DNA of 64,000 nucleotides from Flavobacterium sp. KACC 22761 (lineage in GTDB: Bacteria; Bacteroidota; Bacteroidia; Flavobacteriales; Flavobacteriaceae). The stretch is from contig NZ_CP139148.1 of assembly GCF_034058155.1 (NCBI RefSeq), positions 4,898,001 to 4,962,000 of the forward strand, read 5' to 3'. The translations under genes were made by a program, and so were the position numbers. The stretch's first letter is position 1. Each line of letters starts with the position of its first letter. Below, in pieces: positions 17,433-25,682 of the stretch. Below the pieces are notes generated by a model. It made no database searches. It was not told where the DNA came from and saw only the letters and a list, made by a program, of their open reading frames with translations.

Positions 17433-18560
17433 TTATTTAGTAGCGTCTTGAATACTGATTTTTTCTCCATCTTTAGTTGCAGTCAAAAATGCTGCGCCAT
17501 AACCTTTACTCTTAGCCTCTTGCAAATATTTCTTTGCTGCTTCGTAATCTGATGTTTCTTGATAGAAATATTTGTAAATATTGTTTTCATAAAGCATCGT
17601 AACATTTTTCAGGCCTTTAAAATTTTTAGGTTCTAAGGGAGTCTTTTTTATACTTGCAATCAACTGTACTTTGTAAAAAGTTCCTTTAACTGCGCTTTTA
17701 GCTGCCGCTGAAGGTTCTGCTGGCTTCGTTTTTTTTGGCGTCGAAGTATCTTTTGCTGGCCTAACCTCTGACATTTCAGGAATTCCAGAACCAAAATACT
17801 CGCTCTTATAACTTAAGATTGCCTCGGCGATTGCTTTTGCAATATCATTTTGTCCTTCCTCGGAGTTCAAAATATTTCCTTCTGTAGGATTAGACACAAA
17901 ACCTGTTTCAACCAAAACTCTAGGCATATATGCTTTATGCAGTACCATAAATGGCGCTTGTTTTACACCACCATGTCTTAATTTCTTTCCAAGTCGGTCA
18001 AAATTATCTTCTATTTTTGTAGCCAATGAAATACTGTTATCCAAATATTCTTCTTGCATTAATGTCATTCCGATCATTGATTCTGGCGAATTTGGGTCGT
18101 AGCCTTCATATTTACGCTTATAATCTTTCTCTAATGTAATTACTGAGTTCTCTTTTTTTGCCGCTTCAAGATTTGATGCTACTTTACTTAAACCCATTAC
18201 ATACGTTTCTGTTCCGTCAGCTGCTGTATTTTTGTTTGCATTACAGTGAATTGAGACAAAAATATTCGAATTGGCTCTGTTTGCAATATTGGCTCTTTCG
18301 ACCAAATCAATAAAAACATCTGTTTTACGCGTATAGATTACATTAACATTTGGACTTGCTTCTAATATTTTCCCAACTTTAAGCACGATTGCCAAAGCAA
18401 TATTTTTTTCAATTCGGCCACTATAAACAGCGCCAAAGTCATGATCACCATGTCCGGCATCAAGTGTTACTTTAAAAACATTTGCCTGACTGTAAGCACA
18501 AAACGAAATTATAGTTAGAAAAAAACTAAATAATAGCCTAGTTTTGTTAAATATATTCAT
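17433..18560 (-). CDS. N-acetylmuramoyl-L-alanine amidase with C-terminal SPOR-like domain
   Basis: 375 residues; cleaves the amide bond between MurNAc and L-Ala in peptidoglycan. The start at 18560 (M-N-I-F-N-K-T) gives a clean signal peptide ending C-A-Y-S-Q; the longer frame from 18626 adds 22 residues lying in the lptD promoter region. The Amidase_3 zinc motifs are D-A-G-H-G near 33-37, a later S-I-H-C-N and V-E-T-G-F-V-S-N. The last 75 residues (F-Y-K-V-Q-L-I-A-S onward) look like a SPOR domain, which would take it to denuded glycan at the division site. Divergent from lptD, about 80 nt apart. Confidence 0.92.
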   Translation of the reverse strand: MNIFNKTRLLFSFFLTIISFCAYSQANVFKVTLDAGHGDHDFGAVYSGRIEKNIALAIVLKVGKILEASPNVNVIYTRKTDVFIDLVERANIANRANSNIFVSIHCNANKNTAADGTETYVMGLSKVASNLEAAKKENSVITLEKDYKRKYEGYDPNSPESMIGMTLMQEEYLDNSISLATKIEDNFDRLGKKLRHGGVKQAPFMVLHKAYMPRVLVETGFVSNPTEGNILNSEEGQNDIAKAIAEAILSYKSEYFGSGIPEMSEVRPAKDTSTPKKTKPAEPSAAAKSAVKGTFYKVQLIASIKKTPLEPKNFKGLKNVTMLYENNIYKYFYQETSDYEAAKKYLQEAKSKGYGAAFLTATKDGEKISIQDATK

Positions 18561-18614
18561 AAATATAAAAGTTAATTTTAATAATATGCAACTGTTATAA
18601 TTTTCGCAATTGAT

Positions 18615-18622
18615 TATTTTTG
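18615..18622 (+). promoter_or_regulatory. -7 promoter element (TATTTTTG) of lptD
   Basis: TATTTTTG fits TAnnTTTG. It ends 19 nt before TTG 18642, leaving a very short leader. No clear -33 box. Confidence 0.45.
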
Positions 18623-18641
18623 CCAAAAATTATATGTAGTT

Positions 18642-21386
18642 TTGACATGTCAAAAAACAAGCCATACTTTTACAAAAATAGCATTTAAACCTTTGCACAC
18701 AAACTTATTTAATATCGTTTTATTATCATTTCTCCTAACTTTAGGATGTGGTAAAGTATATTCGCAAGATATAAAACCGAAAAAAAAATCATTACCAACT
18801 GTAAAACAAACAGATAAAGCTTCAACTGCTAAAAGTGATACAGCAAAACAAACTGATAAATCTACAGCTGTTAAAATTGATACTGTAAAAATCGACAGCA
18901 TCAAACCAACAAAGACATTTCTTGATGGTAAAGTAAAATACAAATCAAAAGACTACGCGATAATAGACAAAAAAAAGAAACAGCTTACCTTATATAATGA
19001 AGCGGAACTCTATTATAAGGATGTAGAATTAAAATCTGGAATCATTGTTTTGGATTATGGCAAAGACGAAGTTTATGCCGGAAGAATAAAAGATTCTGCC
19101 GGAGTGCTTGTTCAATACCCAAATTTCAAGCAGGGCTCAAATGAAGTGCAGCCAGATTCAATACGATTCAATTTCAAAACCAAAAAAGCTTTAATTTATA
19201 ATTCTAGAACAGAACAAGGTGAATTCAAAATAAAAGCCGCAATCACCAAAAAAGAAAACGATTCGGTTTACTTTTTAAGAGGCGCACGCTTTACCACCTC
19301 AACAGATGTTGACAATCCAGAGTATTATTTTCAAACCAACAAAGTAAAATTTGTTCCGGGAAAAAAGGTAGTTACGGGTTTGACAAACATGGTAATTGCT
19401 GACGTTCCTACTCCGCTGGCATTGCCATTCGCTTATTTTCCGATGAGTCAAGAAAAAAGTGTTTCGGGAATTATTATACCGAGTTACAATGATTCGAACA
19501 CAAGAGGATTCTCTTTGCAAAATATGGGATACTATTTTGCCTTGAGCGACAATTACGACTTAACGGCTTTAGCCGATTATTATACCAACGGAAGTTACGC
19601 GCTTCGTTTTGAATCGGCTTATGCTGAAAGATACAAATACCGAGGCAACCTAAACGTACGTTTTGAAAATTTGATCAGCAGCGAAAGAGGTTATCCTGAT
19701 TATTCAAAACAAAAAATCTACAACATTCAGTGGTCACATTCTAAAGACACGAAGTCGAACCCAAATTCAACGTTTTCTGCTTCGGTAAATATGGGTAGTA
19801 GTAAATATTTCAAGCAATCGATCAATCAAGCAAATATTGGTTCAAATTTGAACAATACTTTAAGCTCATCTATATCCTACAACAAAACTTTCAATACAAT
19901 TCCGCAAGCCCGAATTGCGTTAACAGCGACACACTCGCAAAACACACAAACAGAGGTCATCAACATGACTTTGCCGTCGCTTCAGGCAAGTATTGATCGT
20001 ATTTATCCTTTTGTTGGAAAAGATGGAGTAAAAAAAGGTTTTATAAAAAACATCAACTTGCAATACAACTTAAGCGGTAAAAACAGTTTTGTCACTACCG
20101 ATTCGCTTTTCTTTAAGCCGCAAATGTTTAAAGATGCTCAAATTGGAATGCAACATACAATTCCATTAAGCACAAACTTTAAGTTATTCAAATATTTTAG
20201 TGCCGGAATGGCGACCAATTACCAAGAAACTTGGGTAACCAAAACCATTCATAAAGATTATGACGACACACAAAGTAAAGTTGTCACTCAAACTGTAAAT
20301 GGTTTTGACGCTTTTAGAACCTATAATTTCAGCTCGAATTTAGGAACTACAATTTACGGTACTTTTAATTTTGGTGAAGATAAAAGAATCCAATCTATTC
20401 GCCACGTCATGCGCCCATCGATTACGTACGCATATACACCTAGTTTTGAAAAATACTACGATACCTACGCAGTAGATGCTTCTGGACGAATTACATCATC
20501 ATACACGCGTTTTGAAGGCGGTGTTTATGGCGCTCCAGGAAAAGAGAATTCAAACATTGTAGGTTTTGCCTTGAGCAATACTTTTGAAGCGAAAGTAAGA
20601 GATAAAGACAGCACCAAAACTGAGCCTAAAAAAATCATGCTGCTGAATAACTTAAACTTTAGCACAAGCTACAATTTTAATGCAGACGGAAAACAAACGC
20701 TAGCATGGCAACCCGTACTTGTTTCTGGAGGAACACAATTTTTTGACAATAAAATGAATGTCAACTTTGGAGCTACATTAGATCCTTACGCGATTGACAA
20801 TTCTGGAACAAGAATAGACAAATACAACATCGACAATGGAGGAAGTTTGTTTAGAATGACGAGCGCAAATGTTACACTGAATTATTCGTTCTCCAACAAG
20901 GGTGGCGAGAAAGAAAAAACCAACTCTCAAAGCCAGCGAAACGGAGGTCGAAATGATGATTTATTCGGAACCAATACTGACTTGACCGACAGCCGAAACA
21001 GCCAATTTGCCAATGAAAAAGATGACGACAAAGATGTTATCACCGAGTTTTTCAATTCAAAAATCCCTTGGGATATGACAATGGCCTATTCGCTTACGTA
21101 TTCAAACGTAAACCGCGAAAATAAAATCTCAGGAAATTCCATTATGATTTCTGCCAACATGGATATTACGCCAAAATGGAAAGGCGGAGTTTCTACAGGA
21201 TACGATTTTGTTCAAAAAGGAATTACCTTTACGCAATTCCGTTTTGAAAGAGATTTATTAAGCTGGAGAATGGCATTCAACTGGCAACCACTAGGAACAA
21301 ATTCTAACTGGAACTTCTTCATCGGAATTAAATCTGGTATGTTGAGCGACATCAAATGGAACAAACGAAGCGTTTCAAATCGATAG
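18642..21386 (+). CDS. lptD: LPS assembly outer-membrane protein LptD
   Basis: 914 residues. Signal-like segment about residues 22-42 (L-F-N-I-V-L-L-S-F-L-L-T-L), then a T/K/D-rich linker, an OstA-type beta-jellyroll (about 85-240) and a large C-terminal barrel with alternating strands. It places lipopolysaccharide in the outer leaflet of the outer membrane together with LptE. It fits the large flavobacterial LptD group. The start is uncertain: both candidates are TTG (18642, or 18693 giving M-H-T-N-L-F). There is no ATG in frame before the signal peptide. The insert near 760-800, rich in S, N, D and E, is probably a loop. Divergent from an amidase and mlaD, so the locus is an envelope cluster. 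Confidence 0.9.
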   Translation: MTCQKTSHTFTKIAFKPLHTNLFNIVLLSFLLTLGCGKVYSQDIKPKKKSLPTVKQTDKASTAKSDTAKQTDKSTAVKIDTVKIDSIKPTKTFLDGKVKYKSKDYAIIDKKKKQLTLYNEAELYYKDVELKSGIIVLDYGKDEVYAGRIKDSAGVLVQYPNFKQGSNEVQPDSIRFNFKTKKALIYNSRTEQGEFKIKAAITKKENDSVYFLRGARFTTSTDVDNPEYYFQTNKVKFVPGKKVVTGLTNMVIADVPTPLALPFAYFPMSQEKSVSGIIIPSYNDSNTRGFSLQNMGYYFALSDNYDLTALADYYTNGSYALRFESAYAERYKYRGNLNVRFENLISSERGYPDYSKQKIYNIQWSHSKDTKSNPNSTFSASVNMGSSKYFKQSINQANIGSNLNNTLSSSISYNKTFNTIPQARIALTATHSQNTQTEVINMTLPSLQASIDRIYPFVGKDGVKKGFIKNINLQYNLSGKNSFVTTDSLFFKPQMFKDAQIGMQHTIPLSTNFKLFKYFSAGMATNYQETWVTKTIHKDYDDTQSKVVTQTVNGFDAFRTYNFSSNLGTTIYGTFNFGEDKRIQSIRHVMRPSITYAYTPSFEKYYDTYAVDASGRITSSYTRFEGGVYGAPGKENSNIVGFALSNTFEAKVRDKDSTKTEPKKIMLLNNLNFSTSYNFNADGKQTLAWQPVLVSGGTQFFDNKMNVNFGATLDPYAIDNSGTRIDKYNIDNGGSLFRMTSANVTLNYSFSNKGGEKEKTNSQSQRNGGRNDDLFGTNTDLTDSRNSQFANEKDDDKDVITEFFNSKIPWDMTMAYSLTYSNVNRENKISGNSIMISANMDITPKWKGGVSTGYDFVQKGITFTQFRFERDLLSWRMAFNWQPLGTNSNWNFFIGIKSGMLSDIKWNKRSVSNR

Positions 21387-21405
21387 TTTTTTTTTAAGTC
21401 ATAAA

Positions 21406-21431
21406 GTCGAAAGTCATAAAGTCCAAGGTTC
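21406..21431. repeat. Short AAAGTC heptamer array upstream of ridA
   Basis: AAAGTCG and AAAGTCC units alternate with AAGTCAT. It resembles the 7-bp periodic arrays at 36688, 62760 and 62823. Confidence 0.4.
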
Positions 21432-21514
21432 GCCTTCTCGATTATGCACTAAGTTTATGACCTATAGCTTGTAGCAAAAAATCAAACTTATACTTTTAAT
21501 AAAATACTTTCATT

Positions 21515-21895
21515 ATGAAAAAAATCATCTTTACAGAAAAAGCTCCAGCTCCAATCGGTCCGTATAACCAAGCCGTTTTATCAGGAAACACCCTTTATGC
21601 TTCTGGACAAATTGCAATCAATCCAGCTTCAGGAGAACTTGTAACTGACAATATCAACGACGAAACAAAACAAGTGATGGAGAACATTGCAGCAATCTTA
21701 GAAGCTGCAGGTATGACATTTGAAAATGTTGTGAAATCAACTATCTTCATTATGGACATGAATAACTTTGGCGCCATAAATACGGTTTACGGATCTTATT
21801 TTAACGAAAAAACCGCTCCAGCACGTGAAACGGTTCAAGTGGCATGTTTGCCAAAAAATGTAAATGTTGAGATTTCTATAATTGCAATTAAATAA
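21515..21895 (+). CDS. ridA: RidA family enamine/imine deaminase
   Basis: 126 residues. Hydrolyses reactive 2-aminoacrylate-type enamines released by PLP enzymes, in the cytoplasm. Family marks: A-P-A-P-I-G-P-Y-N-Q-A near the start, A-S-G-Q-I-A, and the substrate-binding arginine in P-A-R-E-T-V (R109), then V-E-I-S-I-I-A at the end. Full length. Its last 26 or so codons (21807-21885) are repeated at 25594-25672, in front of mgsA, as a decayed copy. The present end (I-K then TAA) therefore seems to have been supplied by the inserted DNA. Confidence 0.95.
   Translation: MKKIIFTEKAPAPIGPYNQAVLSGNTLYASGQIAINPASGELVTDNINDETKQVMENIAAILEAAGMTFENVVKSTIFIMDMNNFGAINTVYGSYFNEKTAPARETVQVACLPKNVNVEISIIAIK
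21807..21885 (+). repeat. Direct repeat copy 1: 3' end of ridA (left boundary of insertion)
   Basis: 79 bp matching 25594-25672 at 74 positions; the last 49 bp (21837-21885) are identical. It lies inside the functional ridA frame. The 3,787-bp offset between copies defines a possible excision unit. Confidence 0.9.
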
Positions 21896-22018
21896 ATACC
21901 CATAATCAGAGATATTTAATTTCGTTAATTCGCCTAAAAAGAGACAAAATATATTTATTGTTTTTCAAATTCAAAATAAAAGATTTTAAGACTCTTTTTA
22001 TGCTCAACTTTCTGATAA

Positions 22019-22051
22019 AAAGGCTTCATTAACGTGAAGTCTTTTTTATTT
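22019..22051 (+). terminator. Terminator downstream of ridA
   Basis: AAAAAGGCTTCA / TGAAGTCTTTTTT stem with one G-T pair and a T-run, 125 nt after the ridA stop. It lies inside the insertion. Confidence 0.75.
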
Positions 22052-22137
22052 GTATGCGATTGCTTTTCAACTCTTCTATAACCTGTTTTGATTCTTTTAT
22101 TTATTCTTCATATTATGTTATCAACATCTGATATGAT

Positions 22138-22377
22138 TTAATAATACTGTTTTTGATCTAGATTTTCATTTAAATCATCTTTTTGCAATAGTTCATTCGG
22201 ATTAATTTCAAAAAGCTGACAGATTTTTGAAATGTGACTGGCCCACGAATGAGTTTCACCACTTTCCATTCTAGCATACGCTGATTGCGACAAATTCAAA
22301 AAATCTGCCACTTCCTCTTGTGACATGTTTTTACTTTTTCTTAATTTTTTGAGTTTATCCCCCACAAATACATTCAT
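22138..22377 (-). CDS. XRE-family helix-turn-helix regulator
   Basis: 79 residues, essentially one lambda-repressor-type HTH: L-K-K-L-R-K-S-K-N-M-S-Q-E-E-V-A-D-F-L-N then Q-S-A-Y-A-R-M-E-S-G-E, followed by a short acidic tail. ATG 22377 is preferred over a TTG two codons earlier. It is the first gene of the insertion, divergent from the lipoprotein gene 333 nt away. Small solitary XRE proteins often control adjacent mobile cargo; that is inference. A promoter box precedes it at 22421. Confidence 0.88.
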   Translation of the reverse strand: MNVFVGDKLKKLRKSKNMSQEEVADFLNLSQSAYARMESGETHSWASHISKICQLFEINPNELLQKDDLNENLDQKQYY

Positions 22378-22383
22378 AAGCAA

Positions 22384-22710
22384 ATAGTTTTTACCAACAA
22401 AACAATAGAGGACACTTTTGCAAATATATACTCATCAAAAACATTTATTTTTTAATAAAAACGTTTCAAAAAATAAATTTCAAATTACCCGATAATCGAA
22501 TAATACATTTCCTACAATGTATTTAATTTAGAGTTTTTAAACCATAAACAACTAAATTATAGTCAATTCGCCCTGACTTATTTGTCGCATAACTTCATAT
22601 TAACAGCCCCTTTTTGATATGTGAGGCTGAACAGATTTTTTTTGACATTTAATAAAACTTAAATAGCTATGAATAAATAATCATTAAACAATCCTAAAAC
22701 ACCAAAAACC
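22384..22710. other. 327-bp divergent regulatory gap inside the insertion
   Basis: Very AT-rich and without a gene. It contains the minus-strand -7 box of the XRE gene (22421-22428) and presumably the promoter of the lipoprotein gene. No clear repeat or RNA element recognised. Confidence 0.5.
22421..22428 (-). promoter_or_regulatory. -7 promoter element (TATATTTG) of the XRE gene
   Basis: Reverse complement of CAAATATA equals TATATTTG, an exact TAnnTTTG match, 44 nt upstream of ATG 22377. Confidence 0.5.
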
Positions 22711-24327
22711 ATGTTAAAAAAACTTACAGCCTTTGCATTATTATCCATTCTTTTTTGTTCTTGTCATGAAGAACCTAGTGGACAGAATTCCTCTACTTCT
22801 TTAAAAAATGATAAAAGTGGAACTGTTATTAATGGTAGATTTTACTTCTCCTCTAGAGCCGATTTAAAAAAAAACATTGAAGACCTTAAAAAAGAAAGTA
22901 TCGTTAATTTAGAAGCTAAATTTGAAAAAATTTATGCAGACGGCTTTATCTCAAATTCGCCAATAGTAAACATAGAAAACCAAAAATTGATTCTACAGCT
23001 TTCTAAAAGAAAAGATAAGAAAACGATGAAATCCAGTTCTTTTGTGGTAGAAGCCCCAGAAGATCCTGAAACTCCTGAGGGACCTGCAGTACCAGTTGAC
23101 GAAATAAAAGAAACTCTAATCGCCGACCCCTATTTTGCAGCTATTGTCAATGAAAACAATGAAATTATGGTTGGAGATTCAATCTATAAAATAGTAGAGG
23201 ATTTAGGAGTACTTGCCGTAAAAAAGAGTGACACACTACTATTGTACAACTATCTTGAAAATATGCCACCTGTACAAAACATACTTAGCCCATGTGATAT
23301 TCGCATTCAACAAGGTGGTTACACCAGAATAGCTCCAGGCATATCAAGATACATTGTTCCTGCAGATATGGATTGTGGCAACGCAGGACAATCAAACACT
23401 CCTAAAACGCCAATAGTAGCTATACAGCAATTATCACAAGATCAAATTTTACAAAATCAAATAGATAATTTGCCCATATGCGATGGCAATAGAGACACAA
23501 GTTGGTTTCAGTCACTTTTTGGAACAAACAAATCTTGTATCAATTATTTTGACAGCAAACACAGAATTAAAACTGAATTTTGGAATCAAAGTTGGGGTAT
23601 TTACAGTTCAATCGGTGTACAAACCAGAGTTCAGGTAAAAACACTTGGAATCTGGTGGGCATCTGATGCCGATGAATTATACTTAGGAATTAATAAAGTT
23701 TATTTAAAATTTAATTACCCTGATCCAAAAATCAACACAAACAATCCATTTTCTTCAGATCCATTACCCCCTGTATACATGTACAATTACGAATATAAAC
23801 TTTTAGCAGATGACGGAAACTTTAGACTTGTTAATATATCTCCCGGAACAAACTTACCCTTTTTTGGCTTTGGCAGTGATAAGCCTTTAAATATTTATAT
23901 TCGCCAACTACCAAAACCAAATTATCAAATAAATAGCGAATCAAATATTAAAGAATTATACAAACTTGGAATTAAATTTTTAAAAGGTACCTTTAACAGT
24001 GGTGCAAAAGATGAATTTATAGTAACGTATCAGAAAAATGCTAATGAAATTGAAGTAGTCTATTTTGGAGAAAAATACAAGAAAACCAATAACAATCAAA
24101 TAGAAAGAAAATTCGACAGTCAATTTTTGGAGTTTTTAGTCGGAGTTAGTTATGGTGATTATACTGCTCCTACATTAGAGAATCCAACAGGCGCTCCAAA
24201 GGCTAACTATTCCTTTAAAGTAGAAAAAGGAGGTACTTTTAGAAATTATACATATTACGAATTAGATATTTATGCGCTAGGTCGTAGAGGAGGTACTTGG
24301 AGTGGCTCCAGAATGATTAAAAACTAA
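22711..24327 (+). CDS. Large orphan lipoprotein, function unknown
   Basis: 538 residues with a lipoprotein signal (M-L-K-K-L-T-A-F-A-L-L-S-I-L-F-C-S-C; lipid Cys at 16 or 18) followed by an acidic start to the mature protein. A P/E-rich linker (P-E-D-P-E-T-P-E-G-P) lies near 107-116. The rest is Y-, N- and F-rich and probably beta. No catalytic motif or known domain recognised. It is followed after 10 nt by a barrel-like protein, so the two are likely one operon and perhaps an outer-membrane pair. It is the main cargo of the insertion between ridA and mgsA. Confidence 0.8.
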   Translation: MLKKLTAFALLSILFCSCHEEPSGQNSSTSLKNDKSGTVINGRFYFSSRADLKKNIEDLKKESIVNLEAKFEKIYADGFISNSPIVNIENQKLILQLSKRKDKKTMKSSSFVVEAPEDPETPEGPAVPVDEIKETLIADPYFAAIVNENNEIMVGDSIYKIVEDLGVLAVKKSDTLLLYNYLENMPPVQNILSPCDIRIQQGGYTRIAPGISRYIVPADMDCGNAGQSNTPKTPIVAIQQLSQDQILQNQIDNLPICDGNRDTSWFQSLFGTNKSCINYFDSKHRIKTEFWNQSWGIYSSIGVQTRVQVKTLGIWWASDADELYLGINKVYLKFNYPDPKINTNNPFSSDPLPPVYMYNYEYKLLADDGNFRLVNISPGTNLPFFGFGSDKPLNIYIRQLPKPNYQINSESNIKELYKLGIKFLKGTFNSGAKDEFIVTYQKNANEIEVVYFGEKYKKTNNNQIERKFDSQFLEFLVGVSYGDYTAPTLENPTGAPKANYSFKVEKGGTFRNYTYYELDIYALGRRGGTWSGSRMIKN

Positions 24328-24337
24328 CTTAATAAAA

Positions 24338-24928
24338 ATGAGAAAAAAAATAGTATTACTATGTGTCTTCATTTGTTCATTTGGAAATGCTCAAGTTAAA
24401 AAATGGTATTCTAATGCAGATATAGAGCTAATTATCCATAGAAAAGCAACATATAGCTATAATTACATAGATGCAGATGGCCAAAAACATTATATTGGGG
24501 ATGAAGAACTAAATATCAAAAGTCCTGCATTTGGGCTGACCTACTCTTTCAATTATATGCTCTTAAAAAAACTCAGCATAGGAATTTTAGGAGGATATAA
24601 AAATTACAATGAACCAGATTTTTCTATGCTAGAATTAGGAGGCATTGCAAAATTCTTCTTTGTAGACACCAATAATGTATATATATACGGCTCTCTCGGT
24701 GGCGAATTTAGTCTTGACAAAAACCAATTTAAAAGTGGTACCAATGCACGTATTGGCCTCGGCGTACCCATTATCAAAAGAGATGAATTTATTATTTCAC
24801 TCAACTTGTTTGCTGAACAGCAATTTTTAAGGCTCGATGATGCACAACCTATATTTAATTATTACCAAGAAAAGCCATCTGATATCATTTACAAATCTTA
24901 TGGTTTGAGTGCGGGAATTAAATTTTAA
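24338..24928 (+). CDS. Outer-membrane beta-barrel-like protein, function unknown
   Basis: 196 residues. Signal peptide 1-19 (V-L-L-C-V-F-I-C-S-F-G-N-A-Q). The mature part has alternating Y, F, G and hydrophobic strands (S-F-N-Y-M-L, I-G-I-L-G-G-Y-K, V-Y-I-Y-G-S-L-G-G) and ends S-A-G-I-K-F with a terminal Phe, as outer-membrane proteins do. Likely a small barrel of 8-10 strands. It follows the lipoprotein gene by 10 nt and may be its membrane partner. No homologous function recognised. Confidence 0.75.
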   Translation: MRKKIVLLCVFICSFGNAQVKKWYSNADIELIIHRKATYSYNYIDADGQKHYIGDEELNIKSPAFGLTYSFNYMLLKKLSIGILGGYKNYNEPDFSMLELGGIAKFFFVDTNNVYIYGSLGGEFSLDKNQFKSGTNARIGLGVPIIKRDEFIISLNLFAEQQFLRLDDAQPIFNYYQEKPSDIIYKSYGLSAGIKF

Positions 24929-24957
24929 TTCTTCCTAATTCTTGAAATTTAGTAACG

Positions 24958-24997
24958 TAAAAGAGGAAAATTACGATTTGGAAAATGTCCTCTTTTA
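24958..24997 (+). terminator. Terminator of the lipoprotein-barrel operon
   Basis: GTAAAAGAGGA / TCCTCTTTTAC stem with a long loop, about 30 nt past the stop. It could equally belong to the neighbouring IS200 end. Confidence 0.55.
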
Positions 24998-25004
24998 CTA
25001 TTAA

Positions 25005-25576
25005 CTAAACCACTCTGCACTGAAAGTGCAGAGGTTTGTTTGACGAGGGACTGAAAGTCCCTTTTTCTATTTCATTCAAGAATGAAATTTGAATCATCAT
25101 CATTATCTTTCCTTCTATGATGCTCCAGATATTCATTTACCATTTCATCAGTTATATTTCCTGTACTCCAAACTCCATAACCACTTGCCCAAAAATGTTG
25201 TCCCCAGTAACGTGCGTGAAGTTCTGGAAACTCCATTTGCAATTTCCTTGAAGTACGACCTTTGAAACTTTTTAAAATTGAACTTACATTTTGCTTTGGC
25301 GCATACTCAATATGCATGTGAACGTGATCTGCGCTCACAACTCCTTTCAAAATTTCTATCCCTTCCGCTTCGCATATTTGTATCAAAAGTTCACGACAGC
25401 GCTTTTGGATATCACCTTTCAAAACCTTAAACCTATATTTCGTAACCCAAACAACATGACATGTTAATCTGCTTACTGTGTGCGAACCTTTTCTTAATTC
25501 TGTAGCCATAAATTAAAGATAAAGATTTTTTCGCATTACTAAAGTACTGCAATAAATTGCAGGGTTTTTAACCCAA
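25005..25576 (-). mobile_element. IS200/IS605-family element (single tnpA)
   Basis: A TnpA gene flanked by subterminal hairpins and no long terminal inverted repeats, as usual for this family. Right-end side: CTCTGCACT-GAA-AGTGCAGAG (25013-25033) and AGGGACT-GAA-AGTCCCT (25046-25062). Left-end side: CTGCAAT-AA-ATTGCAG (25547-25562). Exact cleavage sites cannot be fixed by eye. Confidence 0.8.
25072..25509 (-). CDS. tnpA: IS200-type Y1 transposase TnpA
   Basis: 145 residues. Single-strand DNA transposase of the HUH superfamily: H-V-H-M-H-I-E-Y carries the metal-binding HUH pair. The catalytic tyrosine is in M-V-N-E-Y-L-E-H-H near residue 128. Opening H-V-V-W-V-T-K-Y-R-F is characteristic. Length is full (family about 140-155), with no frameshift, so it may be active. 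No accompanying tnpB. It lies just inside the right boundary of the insertion, near the second ridA repeat. Confidence 0.95.
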   Translation of the reverse strand: MATELRKGSHTVSRLTCHVVWVTKYRFKVLKGDIQKRCRELLIQICEAEGIEILKGVVSADHVHMHIEYAPKQNVSSILKSFKGRTSRKLQMEFPELHARYWGQHFWASGYGVWSTGNITDEMVNEYLEHHRRKDNDDDSNFILE

Positions 25577-25593
25577 ATCTGAGACCAATAAAT

Positions 25594-25682
25594 AAAAAAC
25601 CGCTCCATGTTGTGAAACGGTTTAAGTGGCATGTTTGCCAAAAAATGTAAATGTTGAGATTTCTATAATTGCTGTGCAATAG
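25594..25682 (+). pseudogene. Decayed 3' fragment of ridA (direct repeat copy 2)
   Basis: 25594-25672 repeats the ridA end with five mismatches. Read in the ridA frame it gives T-A-P-C-C-E-T-V-stop-V-A-C-L-P-K-N-V-N-V-E-I-S-I-I-A-V-Q-stop (TAG 25680-25682). So it has a nonsense codon, the active-site Arg replaced by Cys, and a natural-looking RidA ending. It overlaps the 3' end of mgsA by 20 nt, tail-to-tail. Confidence 0.85.

Noticed and set aside
22019..22051. Possible attachment site or riboswitch after ridA
   Set aside because: A simple stem with a T-run explains it as a terminator.
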